DNA from: Pseudomonas sp. B33.4
GTDB taxonomy: Bacteria > Pseudomonadota > Gammaproteobacteria > Pseudomonadales > Pseudomonadaceae
Length of the DNA: 64,000 nucleotides
NCBI RefSeq assembly: GCF_034555375.1
Contig: NZ_CP140706.1
Location: forward strand, 2,781,001 to 2,845,000
Reading direction: 5' to 3'
Of the stretch, positions 52,386 through 62,218 are shown piece after piece. Both the position numbers and the translations under genes were made by a program. Under the pieces are notes generated by a model. It was given only the letters and a program-made list of their open reading frames with translations. It was not told the DNA's origin and did no database searches. The stretch's first letter is position 1. Every line of letters begins with the position of its first letter.

Positions 52386-53438
52386 TCAACCCTTGAGCTT
52401 CGACCAGATCCGGTCCTGCAGCTCGCGCGCCTTGTTGCTGCATTCCTTCTCCGGCCGCAAACGCGAGGCGTACTCTTCGGGCATGTTGATCGCGTCCATC
52501 ACCTTCCACTTCGGATCAAGCAGCGAATCGCTCTGAATCCCGTTGGCGTAAGCAATGGCGTTGGAAACCGCAGCGGCGTTCTCCGGCTTCATCATCCAGT
52601 CGATAAAGATCTTCGCGTTACCTGGATGCGGCGCGCTTTTCGGCACGGCGAAGTTGTCCTGGAACATCGCCACGCCTTCACGCGGATAGACGTACTTGAT
52701 CGTGCTCTTCTGCAAGGTGGCGCGGGCGGTCGAGCCGTTCCAGTTCTGCATCATGATCACTTCACCCGAGGCCATGCGGTCGACGGTGTTGTCGGAGCTG
52801 TACATCTTCAAAAACGGTTTCTGCTTTTGCAGCAATTCCAGAATGCGCTTGGCGTCCTGCGGGTTTTCGCTGCATTCGTCGACATTCAGATAATGGCTGG
52901 CGGCGTTGATTACGCTGCTCGACGTATCCAATGCGGCGAGCTGGCCTTGTAGCTCTTTGCGCGGTTCGAAGAACTCTTTCCACGAGTCATCCAGTTTGCC
53001 GCCCGGCACCCGTGCGCTGTCGTAGGAGAAGCCGGTGGTGCCCCACAGATACGGCGCCGAGAACTTGCGCCCCGGATCGAAGCCCGGATCGCGGAACGGC
53101 CCTTTGACGTACTGGAAATTGCTCAGGCTCGGCGCGTCGATTTCCATCAGCAGGTCCTGCTTGATCAGCGTTTGCATGATCGACTGCGACGGCACAATCA
53201 CGTCATACGCGGCGCCGCCGGCCTGCAATTTGGCGAGCAGGGTTTCATTGCTGTCGTAACCGTCCATGGTCACCTTGATGCCGGTTTCCTTCTCGAACCT
53301 GGCCAACAGATCGACCGGGTAGTAGTCGGTCCAGTTATAGAAAAACAGCTCTTTCGGCTCGGCGGCGTGCGCACCGAACGCGGCGAAACAACTCAGGGCC
53401 AGACCGGACATTGCCAACCGCATGCTTTTGATTTTCAT
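52386..53438 (-). CDS. Polyamine-type ABC substrate-binding protein (PotD/PotF-like)
   Basis: A 350-residue periplasmic protein with a signal peptide ending AAFGAHA. ELFFYNWTDYYPVDLLARFEKETGIKVTMDGYDSNETLLAKLQAG is the classic PotD/PotF start, with YDVIVPSQSIM and VYPREGVAMFQDNFAVP later. Known relatives bind putrescine or spermidine, but others take opines, GABA-like or aromatic amines. It is encoded 18 bases after the permease gene in a complete importer operon. The adjacent amidohydrolase genes suggest a cyclic or amidated nitrogen compound as ligand (inference). Confidence 0.9.
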   Translation of the reverse strand: MKIKSMRLAMSGLALSCFAAFGAHAAEPKELFFYNWTDYYPVDLLARFEKETGIKVTMDGYDSNETLLAKLQAGGAAYDVIVPSQSIMQTLIKQDLLMEIDAPSLSNFQYVKGPFRDPGFDPGRKFSAPYLWGTTGFSYDSARVPGGKLDDSWKEFFEPRKELQGQLAALDTSSSVINAASHYLNVDECSENPQDAKRILELLQKQKPFLKMYSSDNTVDRMASGEVIMMQNWNGSTARATLQKSTIKYVYPREGVAMFQDNFAVPKSAPHPGNAKIFIDWMMKPENAAAVSNAIAYANGIQSDSLLDPKWKVMDAINMPEEYASRLRPEKECSNKARELQDRIWSKLKG

Positions 53439-53456
53439 GAACAGAACGCTCCAGAT

Positions 53457-54245
53457 TTATGGTTGTTTACCGCGTTGGCCCAGCCAGAAGGCCAGCACCA
53501 CCAGGACAATCGAGATCACCAGCATCAGCGTCGAGATCGCATTGATCTCCGGGGTCACGCCAGCCTTGATCGCCGAGAAGATGTACACCGGCAACGTCGT
53601 CGAACCGGGGCCGGCGACGAAGAAGGTCATGATGAAATCATCGAGGCTGACCACGAACGCCAGCACCGCACCGGACAGCACCGCCGGCCACAGCAACGGC
53701 AAGGTCACGCGGCGGAACACTTGCCATGGATTGGCGTACAGGTCGTTGGCCGCTTCCAGCAGACTCTTGTCCAGATCGTTGAGCCGCGCGCGGATCGGCA
53801 GATAAGCGAAGGGAATGCAGAAGCCGATGTGGGCGACGATCACCGTGAGCAAACCAAGCTTGATGCCCAGCGCCATGAACAGCAGCAGGGTGGCGACGGC
53901 TGTGACGATCTCCGGCAGGATCAGCGGCAGGTTGATCCCGCCCTCGACCATTTTCTGCCCGTAGAACGGCCGGTATGTGGCCAGTGCTGCGAGCAGTGCA
54001 ATCGCGGTGGCACAGACCGTAGCGATGGTGGCGACGATGATCGAATTCAGCGCCGCCGTCTGAATCGACGGGTTGGCCAGAATCCGCCCGTACCAGGCAA
54101 ACGAAAGCTCGGTCCACACCGTCGCTGAGCGATTGGCGTTGAAGCTGTAGGCGATCAACACGAAGATCGGCAAGTACAGGTAGGCGAGGATCAGCAGGCT
54201 TATTTCGCGGGTCGCCGGGAGTTTCTTCAGGTGCAGGGAAATCAT
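53457..54245 (-). CDS. Polyamine-type ABC permease (PotC-like)
   Basis: A 262-residue inner-membrane protein with six predicted spans. YLYLPIFVLIAYSFNANRSA is the typical PotC/PotI opening, and the coupling motif reads LLEAANDLYANPWQVFRRVTLPLLWPA. The start overlaps the stop of the other permease gene (ATGA). It forms the permease heterodimer with that protein. Confidence 0.92.
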   Translation of the reverse strand: MISLHLKKLPATREISLLILAYLYLPIFVLIAYSFNANRSATVWTELSFAWYGRILANPSIQTAALNSIIVATIATVCATAIALLAALATYRPFYGQKMVEGGINLPLILPEIVTAVATLLLFMALGIKLGLLTVIVAHIGFCIPFAYLPIRARLNDLDKSLLEAANDLYANPWQVFRRVTLPLLWPAVLSGAVLAFVVSLDDFIMTFFVAGPGSTTLPVYIFSAIKAGVTPEINAISTLMLVISIVLVVLAFWLGQRGKQP

Positions 54246-55159
54246 GCTTTGGCCCCCCGATGGATGGTCTTGGCCGCGCGGCGGCTGTACAGCGCATAGA
54301 GCACCAGCGACACCAGCAGAATCGCCAGCAACAGGAATGACAGCGAACTGCCCAGCGGCCAGTTACGCGCGGTGCCGAACTGTTGCTGGATCAGGTTGCC
54401 GATCATCAGCGTCTTGCCGCCGCCAAGAATCGCCGGGGTGATGAAGGCGCCGAGGCTCGGCACAAACACCAGCAACGCGCCGGCAATCACCCCGGGCATC
54501 GACAACGGCAGGATGATCCGTCGCAACGCGTGCCAGCGATTGGCGCCAAGGTCGTAAGCGGCCTCGACCAGACGCCAGTCGAGTTTTTCCAGCGTCGAGT
54601 AGATCGGCAGAATCATGAACGGCAGGAAGCTGTAGACCAGACCGACACTCACCGCGAAGTCGTTGTAGAGCAGGGTGATGCCGCCGGCACTCGGCAACAG
54701 CGCGTTGAGGCTCTGTGCGACCCAACCGTGTTCGCGCAGGATGATCAGCCACGCGTAGTTGCGGATCAGCAGGTTGGTCCAGAACGGAATAGTGATGAGC
54801 AACACCATCAGGTTGCGTCGGCGCGGGGTCAGGCTCGACATCCACAACGCCACCGGAAAACCCAACAGAAAGCACAGCGCCGTGGTGCCGCCGGCCTGCA
54901 GCACCGAGCGCAATAGCGCCTGGGCGTAGACCCAGTTCAGCTCCAGTTCACCGTCGAACCCTTCCTGGAAAAACAGCTGCACGTAACTTTGCAGTTGCCA
55001 TGGCGCTTGCCAGTCGACGCCGCCGTAGGTGTTGCGCGGCAACAGGCTGATGTAGCCCATGATCCCCAACGGAATGGCGATCAGGGCGAGCAGGGTCAAC
55101 ACCACCGGGCTGAGCAACAGCGCACGGTTGAGGGCAGGGGAAGTGCTGCTGACGCTCAT
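54242..55159 (-). CDS. Polyamine-type ABC permease (PotB-like)
   Basis: A 305-residue inner-membrane permease. Six spans, a long first periplasmic loop (NTYGGVDWQAPWQLQSYVQLFFQEGFD) and the coupling loop LVEAAYDLGANRWHALRRIILPLSMPG mark it as PotB/PotH-like. It follows the ATPase gene by a single base and overlaps the second permease gene. The order ATPase-permease-permease-binding protein is the usual pot order. Confidence 0.92.
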   Translation of the reverse strand: MSVSSTSPALNRALLLSPVVLTLLALIAIPLGIMGYISLLPRNTYGGVDWQAPWQLQSYVQLFFQEGFDGELELNWVYAQALLRSVLQAGGTTALCFLLGFPVALWMSSLTPRRRNLMVLLITIPFWTNLLIRNYAWLIILREHGWVAQSLNALLPSAGGITLLYNDFAVSVGLVYSFLPFMILPIYSTLEKLDWRLVEAAYDLGANRWHALRRIILPLSMPGVIAGALLVFVPSLGAFITPAILGGGKTLMIGNLIQQQFGTARNWPLGSSLSFLLLAILLVSLVLYALYSRRAAKTIHRGAKA

Positions 55160-55160
55160 C

Positions 55161-56246
55161 TCAGGCCTCCATCAACAGGCAGGCGTGCGGCGGCAAGTGC
55201 ACAGCGACGCGTTCGCCGACCGCACGGCTTTGGTTCAGGCCTTCATTGTTTTCGCGCAGCATGACTTTGATGTCGTTGTTCAAACGGCATTGATAGAGCG
55301 TGGCGGTGCCGACGTAGAGCACCGCTTCGATCACCCCGCGCAGGTGATGCGGCTGGCTGGCGTCGACCAGTTGCGAGCGCTCCGGGCGAAACGCCAGTTG
55401 CACGCTGCTGCCGGCGAAGCTCTGTTGCTGATAAGGGATTTCAATCGGCATGCCGTTGGGTACGAAGAGTTTTTCGTTGTGTTCGCCGTGCTTGAGCTGG
55501 CCGGGGAGGAAGTTGATGTCGCCGATAAACTGCGCGACGAAGCGGTGTTTGGGGTGTTCGTAAATGTCGGTCGGGGTGCCGATCTGTAGGATCTTGCCGG
55601 CAGACATCACGGCGATGCGGTCGGACAGGGTCAGCGCTTCTTCCTGATCGTGGGTGACGAAAATGAAGGTGATGCCGGCTTCTTTCTGTACGCGCTTGAG
55701 TTCGACCTGCATTTCCTTGCGCAGCTTCAGATCGAGTGCCGACAGCGGTTCGTCGAGCAGCAAGACTTTCGGTTTCGGCGCCAAGGCCCGGGCCAGAGCC
55801 ACGCGCTGTTGCTGGCCGCCGGACAATTCGGCCGGTTTGCGCCCGGCCAGGTGCTCCATTTGCACCAGCGCGAGCATCTCGTTGACGCGATCGGGGATCA
55901 ACTTGCGATCAAGACCCTGCATCTCGAGGCCGAAGGCGATATTCTGCGCCACACTCATGTGCGGAAACAGCGCGTAGCTCTGGAACACCGTGTTGACCCG
56001 ACGCTTGAACGGCGGCAGATCGTTGACCGGTTCGCCGGCCAGGCGAATCTCGCCTTCACTGACGTGTTCGAAGCCGGCGATGGTCCGCAGCAAGGTGGTT
56101 TTGCCGCAGCCCGAAGGGCCGAGCAGGGTGAAGAATTCGTTGTCGGCGATGTTCACCGAGACATTGTCGAGGGCTGGCGCGAGGCCAGGATCATCGGAAT
56201 ACCGTTTGGAGACGTTGCGCACTTCAATTGCTATTGGTTGACCCAT
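55161..56246 (-). CDS. Polyamine-type ABC ATPase (PotA-like)
   Basis: A 361-residue ATPase with Walker [11 protein letters not shown]-loop [11 protein letters not shown], signature [13 protein letters not shown], Walker [26 protein letters not shown] and a C-terminal TOBE domain (about 270-355). It is the first gene of the minus-strand operon. AGAGGA lies about 10 bases before the ATG. The divergent FCD-type GntR gene starts 140 bases away, and TGCAAT-containing repeats lie between them. Confidence 0.94.
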   Translation of the reverse strand: MGQPIAIEVRNVSKRYSDDPGLAPALDNVSVNIADNEFFTLLGPSGCGKTTLLRTIAGFEHVSEGEIRLAGEPVNDLPPFKRRVNTVFQSYALFPHMSVAQNIAFGLEMQGLDRKLIPDRVNEMLALVQMEHLAGRKPAELSGGQQQRVALARALAPKPKVLLLDEPLSALDLKLRKEMQVELKRVQKEAGITFIFVTHDQEEALTLSDRIAVMSAGKILQIGTPTDIYEHPKHRFVAQFIGDINFLPGQLKHGEHNEKLFVPNGMPIEIPYQQQSFAGSSVQLAFRPERSQLVDASQPHHLRGVIEAVLYVGTATLYQCRLNNDIKVMLRENNEGLNQSRAVGERVAVHLPPHACLLMEA

Positions 56247-56251
56247 AATGG

Positions 56252-56291
56252 TGCAATCCTCTATTTATTGTATGCAATATATGAATGCAAT
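56252..56291. promoter_or_regulatory. Candidate GntR operator region (TGCAAT repeats)
   Basis: TGCAAT occurs at 56252, 56273 and 56286 in the AT-rich divergent promoter region. The middle copy is part of the imperfect palindrome ATTGTATGCAAT (56267-56278). The site is well placed for the divergent FCD-type regulator to control the importer operon. Confidence 0.45.
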
Positions 56292-56386
56292 TTAGAAATA
56301 CCCGGATTAATCTGCGCGTGCAACCCCCTTTTTCCATGGCCAGGCATCGCCAGGGGCTGGTTGCCCGACGCTAAAGGAGTGTTCGA

Positions 56387-57076
56387 ATGACCGAGAAGAA
56401 ACTGGAAACCACGGTCGACCGCGTCTACCAAGGGGTTTACGAGGCGATCAGCAAGCGTTCGTTACGCCCGGGCATGAAACTGGGTGAGGCCTCATTGGCC
56501 GAGTTATTCAATGTCAGCCGCACGTCGGTGCGCGCTGCATTGAAACAATTGGAGGCCGACGGACTGGTTACTACCGAGCCCAATAAAGGTGCATCGGTGT
56601 CACTGCCGAGTAACGAAGAGATCCGTTCGCTGTTCGAAACCCGTCGGCTGATCGAGATCGGCATCGTCACTGAACTGTGCCGGCGCAAGGACACTGCAGC
56701 GATGCAGGATTTGCGCGAACACCTGCTCCTGGAAGACGAAGCCCATGCCGCCGGCGATCACGAACGGTTGATTCATCTGCTCGGCGAGTTCCACATCAAA
56801 CTGGCGCGCAGCCTCAATAACCCGGTGTTGCTCGACTGGTTCCAGAAGCTGATTTCCCGTGCCTCGCTGTACGCCGCAGCACTGGACGACGACAGTCATG
56901 AAGTGTGTCGCGACGACGAGCATCTGCGCCTGATCGAATACATCGAGGCGGGCAATCAGAGCGCGGCCATCGAGCTGACCTGCATGCATTTGAACGGTAT
57001 CGAGAAAGCCATCCTCGACGTCGCCGCGAAGATGAAAACTGGCTACCATCCGCTCAAGCACCTGATCGGGGTCTAG
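56387..57076 (+). CDS. GntR-family regulator, FadR/FCD subfamily
   Basis: A 229-residue regulator with an N-terminal winged helix (RPGMKLGEASLAELFNVSRTSVRAALKQLEADGLV, about 27-62) and an FCD ligand domain with metal-binding-type residues (FETRRLIEIGI, FHIKLARSLNNP, DDEHLRLIEYIEAGNQ, MHLNGIEKAIL). AAGGAG lies upstream of ATG 56387. It is divergent from the polyamine-type importer operon and is the likely local repressor. Confidence 0.92.
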   Translation: MTEKKLETTVDRVYQGVYEAISKRSLRPGMKLGEASLAELFNVSRTSVRAALKQLEADGLVTTEPNKGASVSLPSNEEIRSLFETRRLIEIGIVTELCRRKDTAAMQDLREHLLLEDEAHAAGDHERLIHLLGEFHIKLARSLNNPVLLDWFQKLISRASLYAAALDDDSHEVCRDDEHLRLIEYIEAGNQSAAIELTCMHLNGIEKAILDVAAKMKTGYHPLKHLIGV

Positions 57077-57210
57077 GCTCCAGACCGGGATGAAATCGGC
57101 TATACCTCTAATGAAACCAATGCGACTGAAGACGCTCGAAACAGACGGGCGTCGCGTCGTTATGGCGCCGCGATTTATCGGGCAACCACCTAAGGACACT
57201 GAGTCAGTCG

Positions 57211-59322
57211 ATGCAGTTTTTATCCGATAGCCATGGTTGTGAGGGCTGGAAAGGCGAAATGGCCGGACGCATCAGTGCGTTCGACTGGCGCCATACCGAA
57301 CTCGGCCCGCTGGACACCTGGCCGGCCAGCCTGTGCAGCGCGGTGCAATTGATGCTGGCGTCGCCGCTGCCAATGGTCATGCTCTGGGGCCGCGCCGGCT
57401 ACATGATCTACAACGATGCCTATTCGATATTTGCCGGTGGTCGGCACCCGTATCTGCTCGGTGCGCCGGTGGAGCTGGGTTGGCCGGAAGTCGCCGATTT
57501 CAACCGGCACGTGGTCGATACCTGCCTGGCCGGTGGCACTTTGTCTTACCGCAATAAAGAACTGGTGCTGTTGCGCGATGGCGTCCCCGAAGACGTCTGG
57601 ATGGATTTGTATTACAGCCCGATCGCCAACGATGACGGGGTGCCCGCCGGGGTGATGGCGATGGTGGTGGAAACCACCGAATTCATGCACTCCGAACGCC
57701 GCCGTCAGGCCGCCGAAAAGGCTTCCCGCGCTGACAATGAGCGGGTACGTCTGGCGCTGAATGCCGGTGCCTTGCTTGGCTCGTTTGTCTGGGATGTGAA
57801 AAACAACACATTGTCAGCAGACGAGCGTTTCGCCCGTACGTTCTCTTATCCGCCGGATCATGACCTGAACAATCTGGCCCAGGACATTGCCGAGTCACGC
57901 ATCCATCCCGATGATCACGCCTGGGTACAGGAACGAATCGCCCATTCCGTGCAGACCGGCGAGCCGTATAACGCCGAATACCGAGTCCAGCGTAGCGACG
58001 GCAGTTATCTGTGGGTGCTGGCCAGTGGCGCCTGTGAGTTCGACGAACACGGCGAGCCGTTGCGCTTTCCCGGCGTGTTGATCGACATTCATGAACGCAA
58101 GATTGCCGAAGAATCCCTGCTCAAATTTACCCGCAATCTCGAACAGCGCGTGGGCGAAGAGGTTGAGGCGCGTCTGGCGGCTGAAGAGCAGTTGCGTCAG
58201 TCGCAGAAGCTCGAAGCCATTGGCGGTTTGACCGGTGGCGTCGCTCACGACTTCAATAATCTGTTGCAAGTGATCGCCGGCAATCTGCATTTGCTTGCAC
58301 GTCACGAGCCGAACAACGCCAATGTGCAGCGCCGGGTCAGCGCCTCGCTGGCGGCGGTCGAACGCGGCGCCAAGCTGTCTTCGCAATTGCTCGCGTTTGC
58401 CCGGCGCCAGCCGTTGTCGCCGGCAGTGTGTAACCCGCGACAGATTTTCGAAGGTGTCGGTGAGTTACTGCAGCGGGCGTTGGGCGAAACCATTCAGATC
58501 GACGTGCAGTTGCCGACCGCGCCGTGGCACATCAACGTCGACCGCAATCAACTGGAAAACGCAATTCTCAATCTGGCGATCAACGCCCGCGATGCCATGA
58601 AGGGCGAGGGCACCATCGGGCTCAGCGCTGCCAACGTGCAACTCGACCGCGAGTTTTGTGCCGGTAAAGGCATCGTTCCCGGCGAGTTTGTCCGAGTCGC
58701 CGTCAGTGACAGCGGCGCTGGCATTGCGCAAGACATTCTCGAGCAAGTGTTCGAACCGTTTTTCACCACCAAGGCCGATGGCCAGGGCACCGGGTTGGGT
58801 CTGAGCATGGTGTTCGGCTTCGTCAAACAGAGCGGCGGGCATGTCGACATTGCCAGTGCCGTCGGCGAGGGCACGCGGGTGCAGTTGTACTTTCCGCGCA
58901 GCCTGCGCCCGATCCTTGATGAATCGCCCAATCTGCAACGGCAACAGAGCGGTGGCCACGAGACGTTGCTGGTGGTCGAGGACAACGACGCGGTGCGCGC
59001 CTCGGCGGTCGAGTTGCTGCGCGAGGAAGGTTACCGCGTGTTGACCGCCGGCAATGGCGATGCGGCCATGCAGATGCTCCTCGAAGGTGTCGAGGTCGAC
59101 CTGATTTTCACCGACGTGGTCATGCCGGGGCTGATCAAGAGTTCCGACTTGTTCGCCTGGGCCAAAGTGCAGACGCCGCCGGTGGCGGTGCTGTTCACCT
59201 CCGGGCACACCCGCGACATCATCTCGCGCAATCACCAGCTCAGTCCCGACACGCATTTGCTCGGCAAACCGTATAGCCCGGAGGCCATGTTGCAGATGAT
59301 TCGCGTGGTGCTCGGTAGTTGA
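57211..59322 (+). CDS. Hybrid sensor histidine kinase (PAS-PAS-HisKA-HATPase-REC)
   Basis: A 703-residue soluble kinase with no transmembrane span. Two PAS-like sensor domains (about 30-155 and 185-305, the second PAS_3-like with HPDDHAWV) precede HisKA (phospho-acceptor His at about 346 in GGVAHDFNNLLQ). The ATPase follows (NLAINARDAM, DSGAGIA, FFTTKADGQGTGLGLSMVFG), then a C-terminal receiver domain (phospho-acceptor Asp at about 635 in IFTDVVMPG). No output domain is attached, so phosphotransfer to another protein is expected. The UvrA-type gene begins 31 bases after the stop, suggesting co-transcription. The cytoplasmic signal is unknown. Confidence 0.92.
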   Translation: MQFLSDSHGCEGWKGEMAGRISAFDWRHTELGPLDTWPASLCSAVQLMLASPLPMVMLWGRAGYMIYNDAYSIFAGGRHPYLLGAPVELGWPEVADFNRHVVDTCLAGGTLSYRNKELVLLRDGVPEDVWMDLYYSPIANDDGVPAGVMAMVVETTEFMHSERRRQAAEKASRADNERVRLALNAGALLGSFVWDVKNNTLSADERFARTFSYPPDHDLNNLAQDIAESRIHPDDHAWVQERIAHSVQTGEPYNAEYRVQRSDGSYLWVLASGACEFDEHGEPLRFPGVLIDIHERKIAEESLLKFTRNLEQRVGEEVEARLAAEEQLRQSQKLEAIGGLTGGVAHDFNNLLQVIAGNLHLLARHEPNNANVQRRVSASLAAVERGAKLSSQLLAFARRQPLSPAVCNPRQIFEGVGELLQRALGETIQIDVQLPTAPWHINVDRNQLENAILNLAINARDAMKGEGTIGLSAANVQLDREFCAGKGIVPGEFVRVAVSDSGAGIAQDILEQVFEPFFTTKADGQGTGLGLSMVFGFVKQSGGHVDIASAVGEGTRVQLYFPRSLRPILDESPNLQRQQSGGHETLLVVEDNDAVRASAVELLREEGYRVLTAGNGDAAMQMLLEGVEVDLIFTDVVMPGLIKSSDLFAWAKVQTPPVAVLFTSGHTRDIISRNHQLSPDTHLLGKPYSPEAMLQMIRVVLGS

Positions 59323-59353
59323 GCGTTGAACATTCCTTCACCAAGGCAGGTCG

Positions 59354-61987
59354 ATGACTTCCAAACGCACCTCCAAAGCACCCGCCGGCATGGTCCGGGT
59401 GCGCGGCGCCCGTGAACATAATCTGAAAAACGTCGATGTCGACATTCCTCGCGATGCGCTGGTGGTGTTTACCGGTGTCTCGGGGTCCGGCAAGTCGTCG
59501 CTGGCGTTTTCCACGTTGTACGCCGAAGCCCAGCGCCGCTATTTCGAATCGGTGGCGCCGTATGCGCGACGGCTGATCGATCAGGTTGGCGTACCGGATG
59601 TCGACTCGATTGAAGGCCTGCCGCCGGCCGTGGCCCTGCAACAGCAACGCGGCACGCCGAGCACACGTTCGTCGGTGGGCAGCGTGACGACGTTGTCGAG
59701 CCTGATCCGCATGCTCTATTCGCGCGCCGGCAGTTATCCGCCGGGGCAACCGATGTTGTATGCCGAGGACTTTTCGCCGAACACCCCGCAAGGCGCGTGC
59801 CCTGAATGCCATGGCCTCGGGCGGGTGTATGAAGTCACCGAAGCGCTGATGGTGCCGGATCCGAACCTGACCATTCGCCAGCGTGCCGTGGCTTCCTGGC
59901 CGTTGGCGTGGCAGGGGCAAAACCTGCGCGACATCCTCGTGACCATGGGCATCGACGTCGACATCCCGTGGAAAAAGCTGCCGAAAAAACAGCGCGACTG
60001 GATTCTCTTCACCGAAGAAACCCCGACCGTGCCGGTGTACGCCGGGCTGACCCCGGAAGAAACCCGCGTCGCCCTCAAGCGCAAGATGGAGCCGAGTTAT
60101 CAGGGCACCTTCAGCGGCGCCAGACGCTACATTCTGCACACGTTCAGCCATTCGCAAAGTGCGCTGATGAAGAAGCGCGTTGCGCAGTTCATGCTCGGCA
60201 GCCCATGCCCGCTATGTGACGGCAAGCGCCTGAAGCGTGAAGCGTTGTCGGTGACGTTTGCCGGGTATGACATCGGTGAACTGGCGCAGATGTCGTTGCT
60301 GCAAGTGGCCGAGGTCTTGAAACCCGTGGCGGCGCACAGTTATCTGGAGCACGCCGAGGAAACCGGCGAGACCTTGAGCCATGCGCAAACCCGCGAGGCC
60401 CGTCAGCAACGCGTGGCCCACGGCGCCAGCGGCCATGCCAGCGCGCCGGATGTGCGCCACACGCCGAACCTGTCGCTGGAGAAACGCCTGGCGGCGCAGC
60501 GCATTGCCGAGGATTTGCTGGAACGGGTCAGCACGCTGACCGATCTGGGCCTCGGTTATCTGGCGCTGGAGCGCAGCACGCCGACGCTGTCGTCCGGTGA
60601 GCTGCAGCGTTTGCGCTTGGCGACGCAACTGGGCTCGCAATTGTTCGGGGTGATTTATGTACTCGACGAGCCATCCGCCGGTTTGCATCCGGCCGATGGC
60701 GAGGCTTTGTTCGAGGCGTTGCAGCGCTTGAAGGCTGACGGCAACACGCTGTTTGTGGTCGAGCACGACCTGGAAACCATGCGCCGCGCCGACTGGCTGA
60801 TCGACGTCGGCCCGGCGGCGGGCGAGCAGGGAGGGCAGGTGCTGTACAGCGGCCCACCGGCAGGTCTGGCCGAGATCGCACAGTCGCAGACTCGCGCGTA
60901 TCTGTTTGCCGAATCGCAACGCCAGACTAGAACGGCGCGCAAGCCGACGGCGTGGCTGAAACTCGACGGGATCACTCGCAACAACCTGAACAACCTCAGT
61001 GCCGAATTCCCGCTGGGCTGCTTTACCTCGGTGACGGGTGTGTCCGGCTCCGGCAAGTCGAGTCTGGTCAGTCAGGCGTTGCTGGAACTGGTCGGCGCTC
61101 AGCTGGGGCGTCCGCCGGTGGACAGCGAACCGGAAGAACTCAGCCTCGAAGATGACGCGCCGCAGGTCAGCAGCGGCCAGGTGACCTCAGGGCTGGAGTC
61201 GATCAAACGCCTAGTGCAGGTCGACCAGAAACCCATCGGCCGCACGCCACGCTCCAATCTGGCGACCTACACAGGCCTGTTCGACAACGTGCGCAAGCTG
61301 TATGCCGCCACCGATGCGGCACGGCGCGCGGGTTACGACGCCGGGCAGTTTTCCTTCAACGTCGCCAAGGGCCGTTGCGCCACCTGTGAGGGTGAAGGCT
61401 TTGTCAGTGTCGAGTTGTTATTCATGCCCAGTGTCTATGCGCCGTGCCCGACCTGCCATGGCGCGCGCTACAACCCACAGACGCTGGCGATTCTCTGGGA
61501 GGGTTTGAGCATCGCGCAGGTACTGCAATTGACTGTCGATGAAGCGGTGACGGTGTTTGCCGGGCAACCGGGGATCCGTCGTTCGCTGGAAGTGCTGCGC
61601 GACATTGGCCTCGGTTATCTGCGCCTCGGGCAACCGGCCACGGAACTGTCCGGCGGCGAAGCACAGCGGATCAAACTGGCCACCGAGTTGCAGCGCAACC
61701 AGCGCGGCGCAACCTTGTACGTGCTGGATGAACCGACCACCGGGCTGCATCCGCGCGATGTCGATCGGTTGCTGGAGCAACTGGACACGCTGGTGACGGC
61801 GGGGCACACGGTGATCGTGGTCGAGCACGAAATGCGCGTGGTCGCGCAGAGTGACTGGGTGATCGACATCGGGCCGGGGGCGGGGGATCAGGGCGGCCGA
61901 ATCGTGGTCGCGGGTACACCGCAGAAGGTTGCGGCGAGCAATAAGAGCAAGACTGCGCCGTTTCTGGTTCGGGCTTTGAACCGATAG
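59354..61987 (+). CDS. Class II UvrA-like ABC ATPase (UvrA2)
   Basis: An 877-residue protein with two ABC ATPase halves: Walker [12 protein letters not shown] (about 40) and [11 protein letters not shown], signatures [11 protein letters not shown] and [12 protein letters not shown], and Walker [12 protein letters not shown] and [11 protein letters not shown]. Zinc-finger-type cysteines appear in [14 protein letters not shown] and CATCEGEG ... CPTCHG. It is shorter than UvrA1 (about 940) and begins without its usual UvrB-contact architecture, consistent with UvrA2, which is linked to tolerance of bulky adducts or DNA-binding drugs. GG-rich sequence lies upstream of ATG 59354. It follows a hybrid kinase gene at 31 bases. 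Confidence 0.9.
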   Translation: MTSKRTSKAPAGMVRVRGAREHNLKNVDVDIPRDALVVFTGVSGSGKSSLAFSTLYAEAQRRYFESVAPYARRLIDQVGVPDVDSIEGLPPAVALQQQRGTPSTRSSVGSVTTLSSLIRMLYSRAGSYPPGQPMLYAEDFSPNTPQGACPECHGLGRVYEVTEALMVPDPNLTIRQRAVASWPLAWQGQNLRDILVTMGIDVDIPWKKLPKKQRDWILFTEETPTVPVYAGLTPEETRVALKRKMEPSYQGTFSGARRYILHTFSHSQSALMKKRVAQFMLGSPCPLCDGKRLKREALSVTFAGYDIGELAQMSLLQVAEVLKPVAAHSYLEHAEETGETLSHAQTREARQQRVAHGASGHASAPDVRHTPNLSLEKRLAAQRIAEDLLERVSTLTDLGLGYLALERSTPTLSSGELQRLRLATQLGSQLFGVIYVLDEPSAGLHPADGEALFEALQRLKADGNTLFVVEHDLETMRRADWLIDVGPAAGEQGGQVLYSGPPAGLAEIAQSQTRAYLFAESQRQTRTARKPTAWLKLDGITRNNLNNLSAEFPLGCFTSVTGVSGSGKSSLVSQALLELVGAQLGRPPVDSEPEELSLEDDAPQVSSGQVTSGLESIKRLVQVDQKPIGRTPRSNLATYTGLFDNVRKLYAATDAARRAGYDAGQFSFNVAKGRCATCEGEGFVSVELLFMPSVYAPCPTCHGARYNPQTLAILWEGLSIAQVLQLTVDEAVTVFAGQPGIRRSLEVLRDIGLGYLRLGQPATELSGGEAQRIKLATELQRNQRGATLYVLDEPTTGLHPRDVDRLLEQLDTLVTAGHTVIVVEHEMRVVAQSDWVIDIGPGAGDQGGRIVVAGTPQKVAASNKSKTAPFLVRALNR

Positions 61988-62027
61988 GTGTGTTGGCAGG
62001 GCTGACGTCTTCGTCGGAACGCCGCCC

Positions 62028-62043
62028 GGAGCAAGCTTGCTCC
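62028..62043. repeat. 16-bp palindrome after the UvrA2 gene
   Basis: GGAGCAAGCTTGCTCC, followed by CACAGG and five T residues, 41 bases past the stop. It resembles a solitary class A REP core and may work as a weak terminator. Confidence 0.6.
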
Positions 62044-62090
62044 CACAGGTTTTTGTGGTGTGAACACGTTATCTGTCCACACAGATCCCC

Positions 62091-62179
62091 TGTAGGAGTG
62101 AGCCTGCTCGCGATGGCGCCAGGTCAGTCAATTCATCTGTGGCTGACACTCCGCTATCGCGAGCAGGCTCACTCCTACA
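62091..62179. repeat. REP pair, class B
   Basis: TGTAGGAGTGAGCCTGCTCG and complement around a loop, between the convergent UvrA2 and hybrid-kinase genes. Confidence 0.9.
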
Positions 62180-62218
62180 TTAGATCTGTGTTCGACATTA
62201 ATCCCTGTGAAGCTGTGG

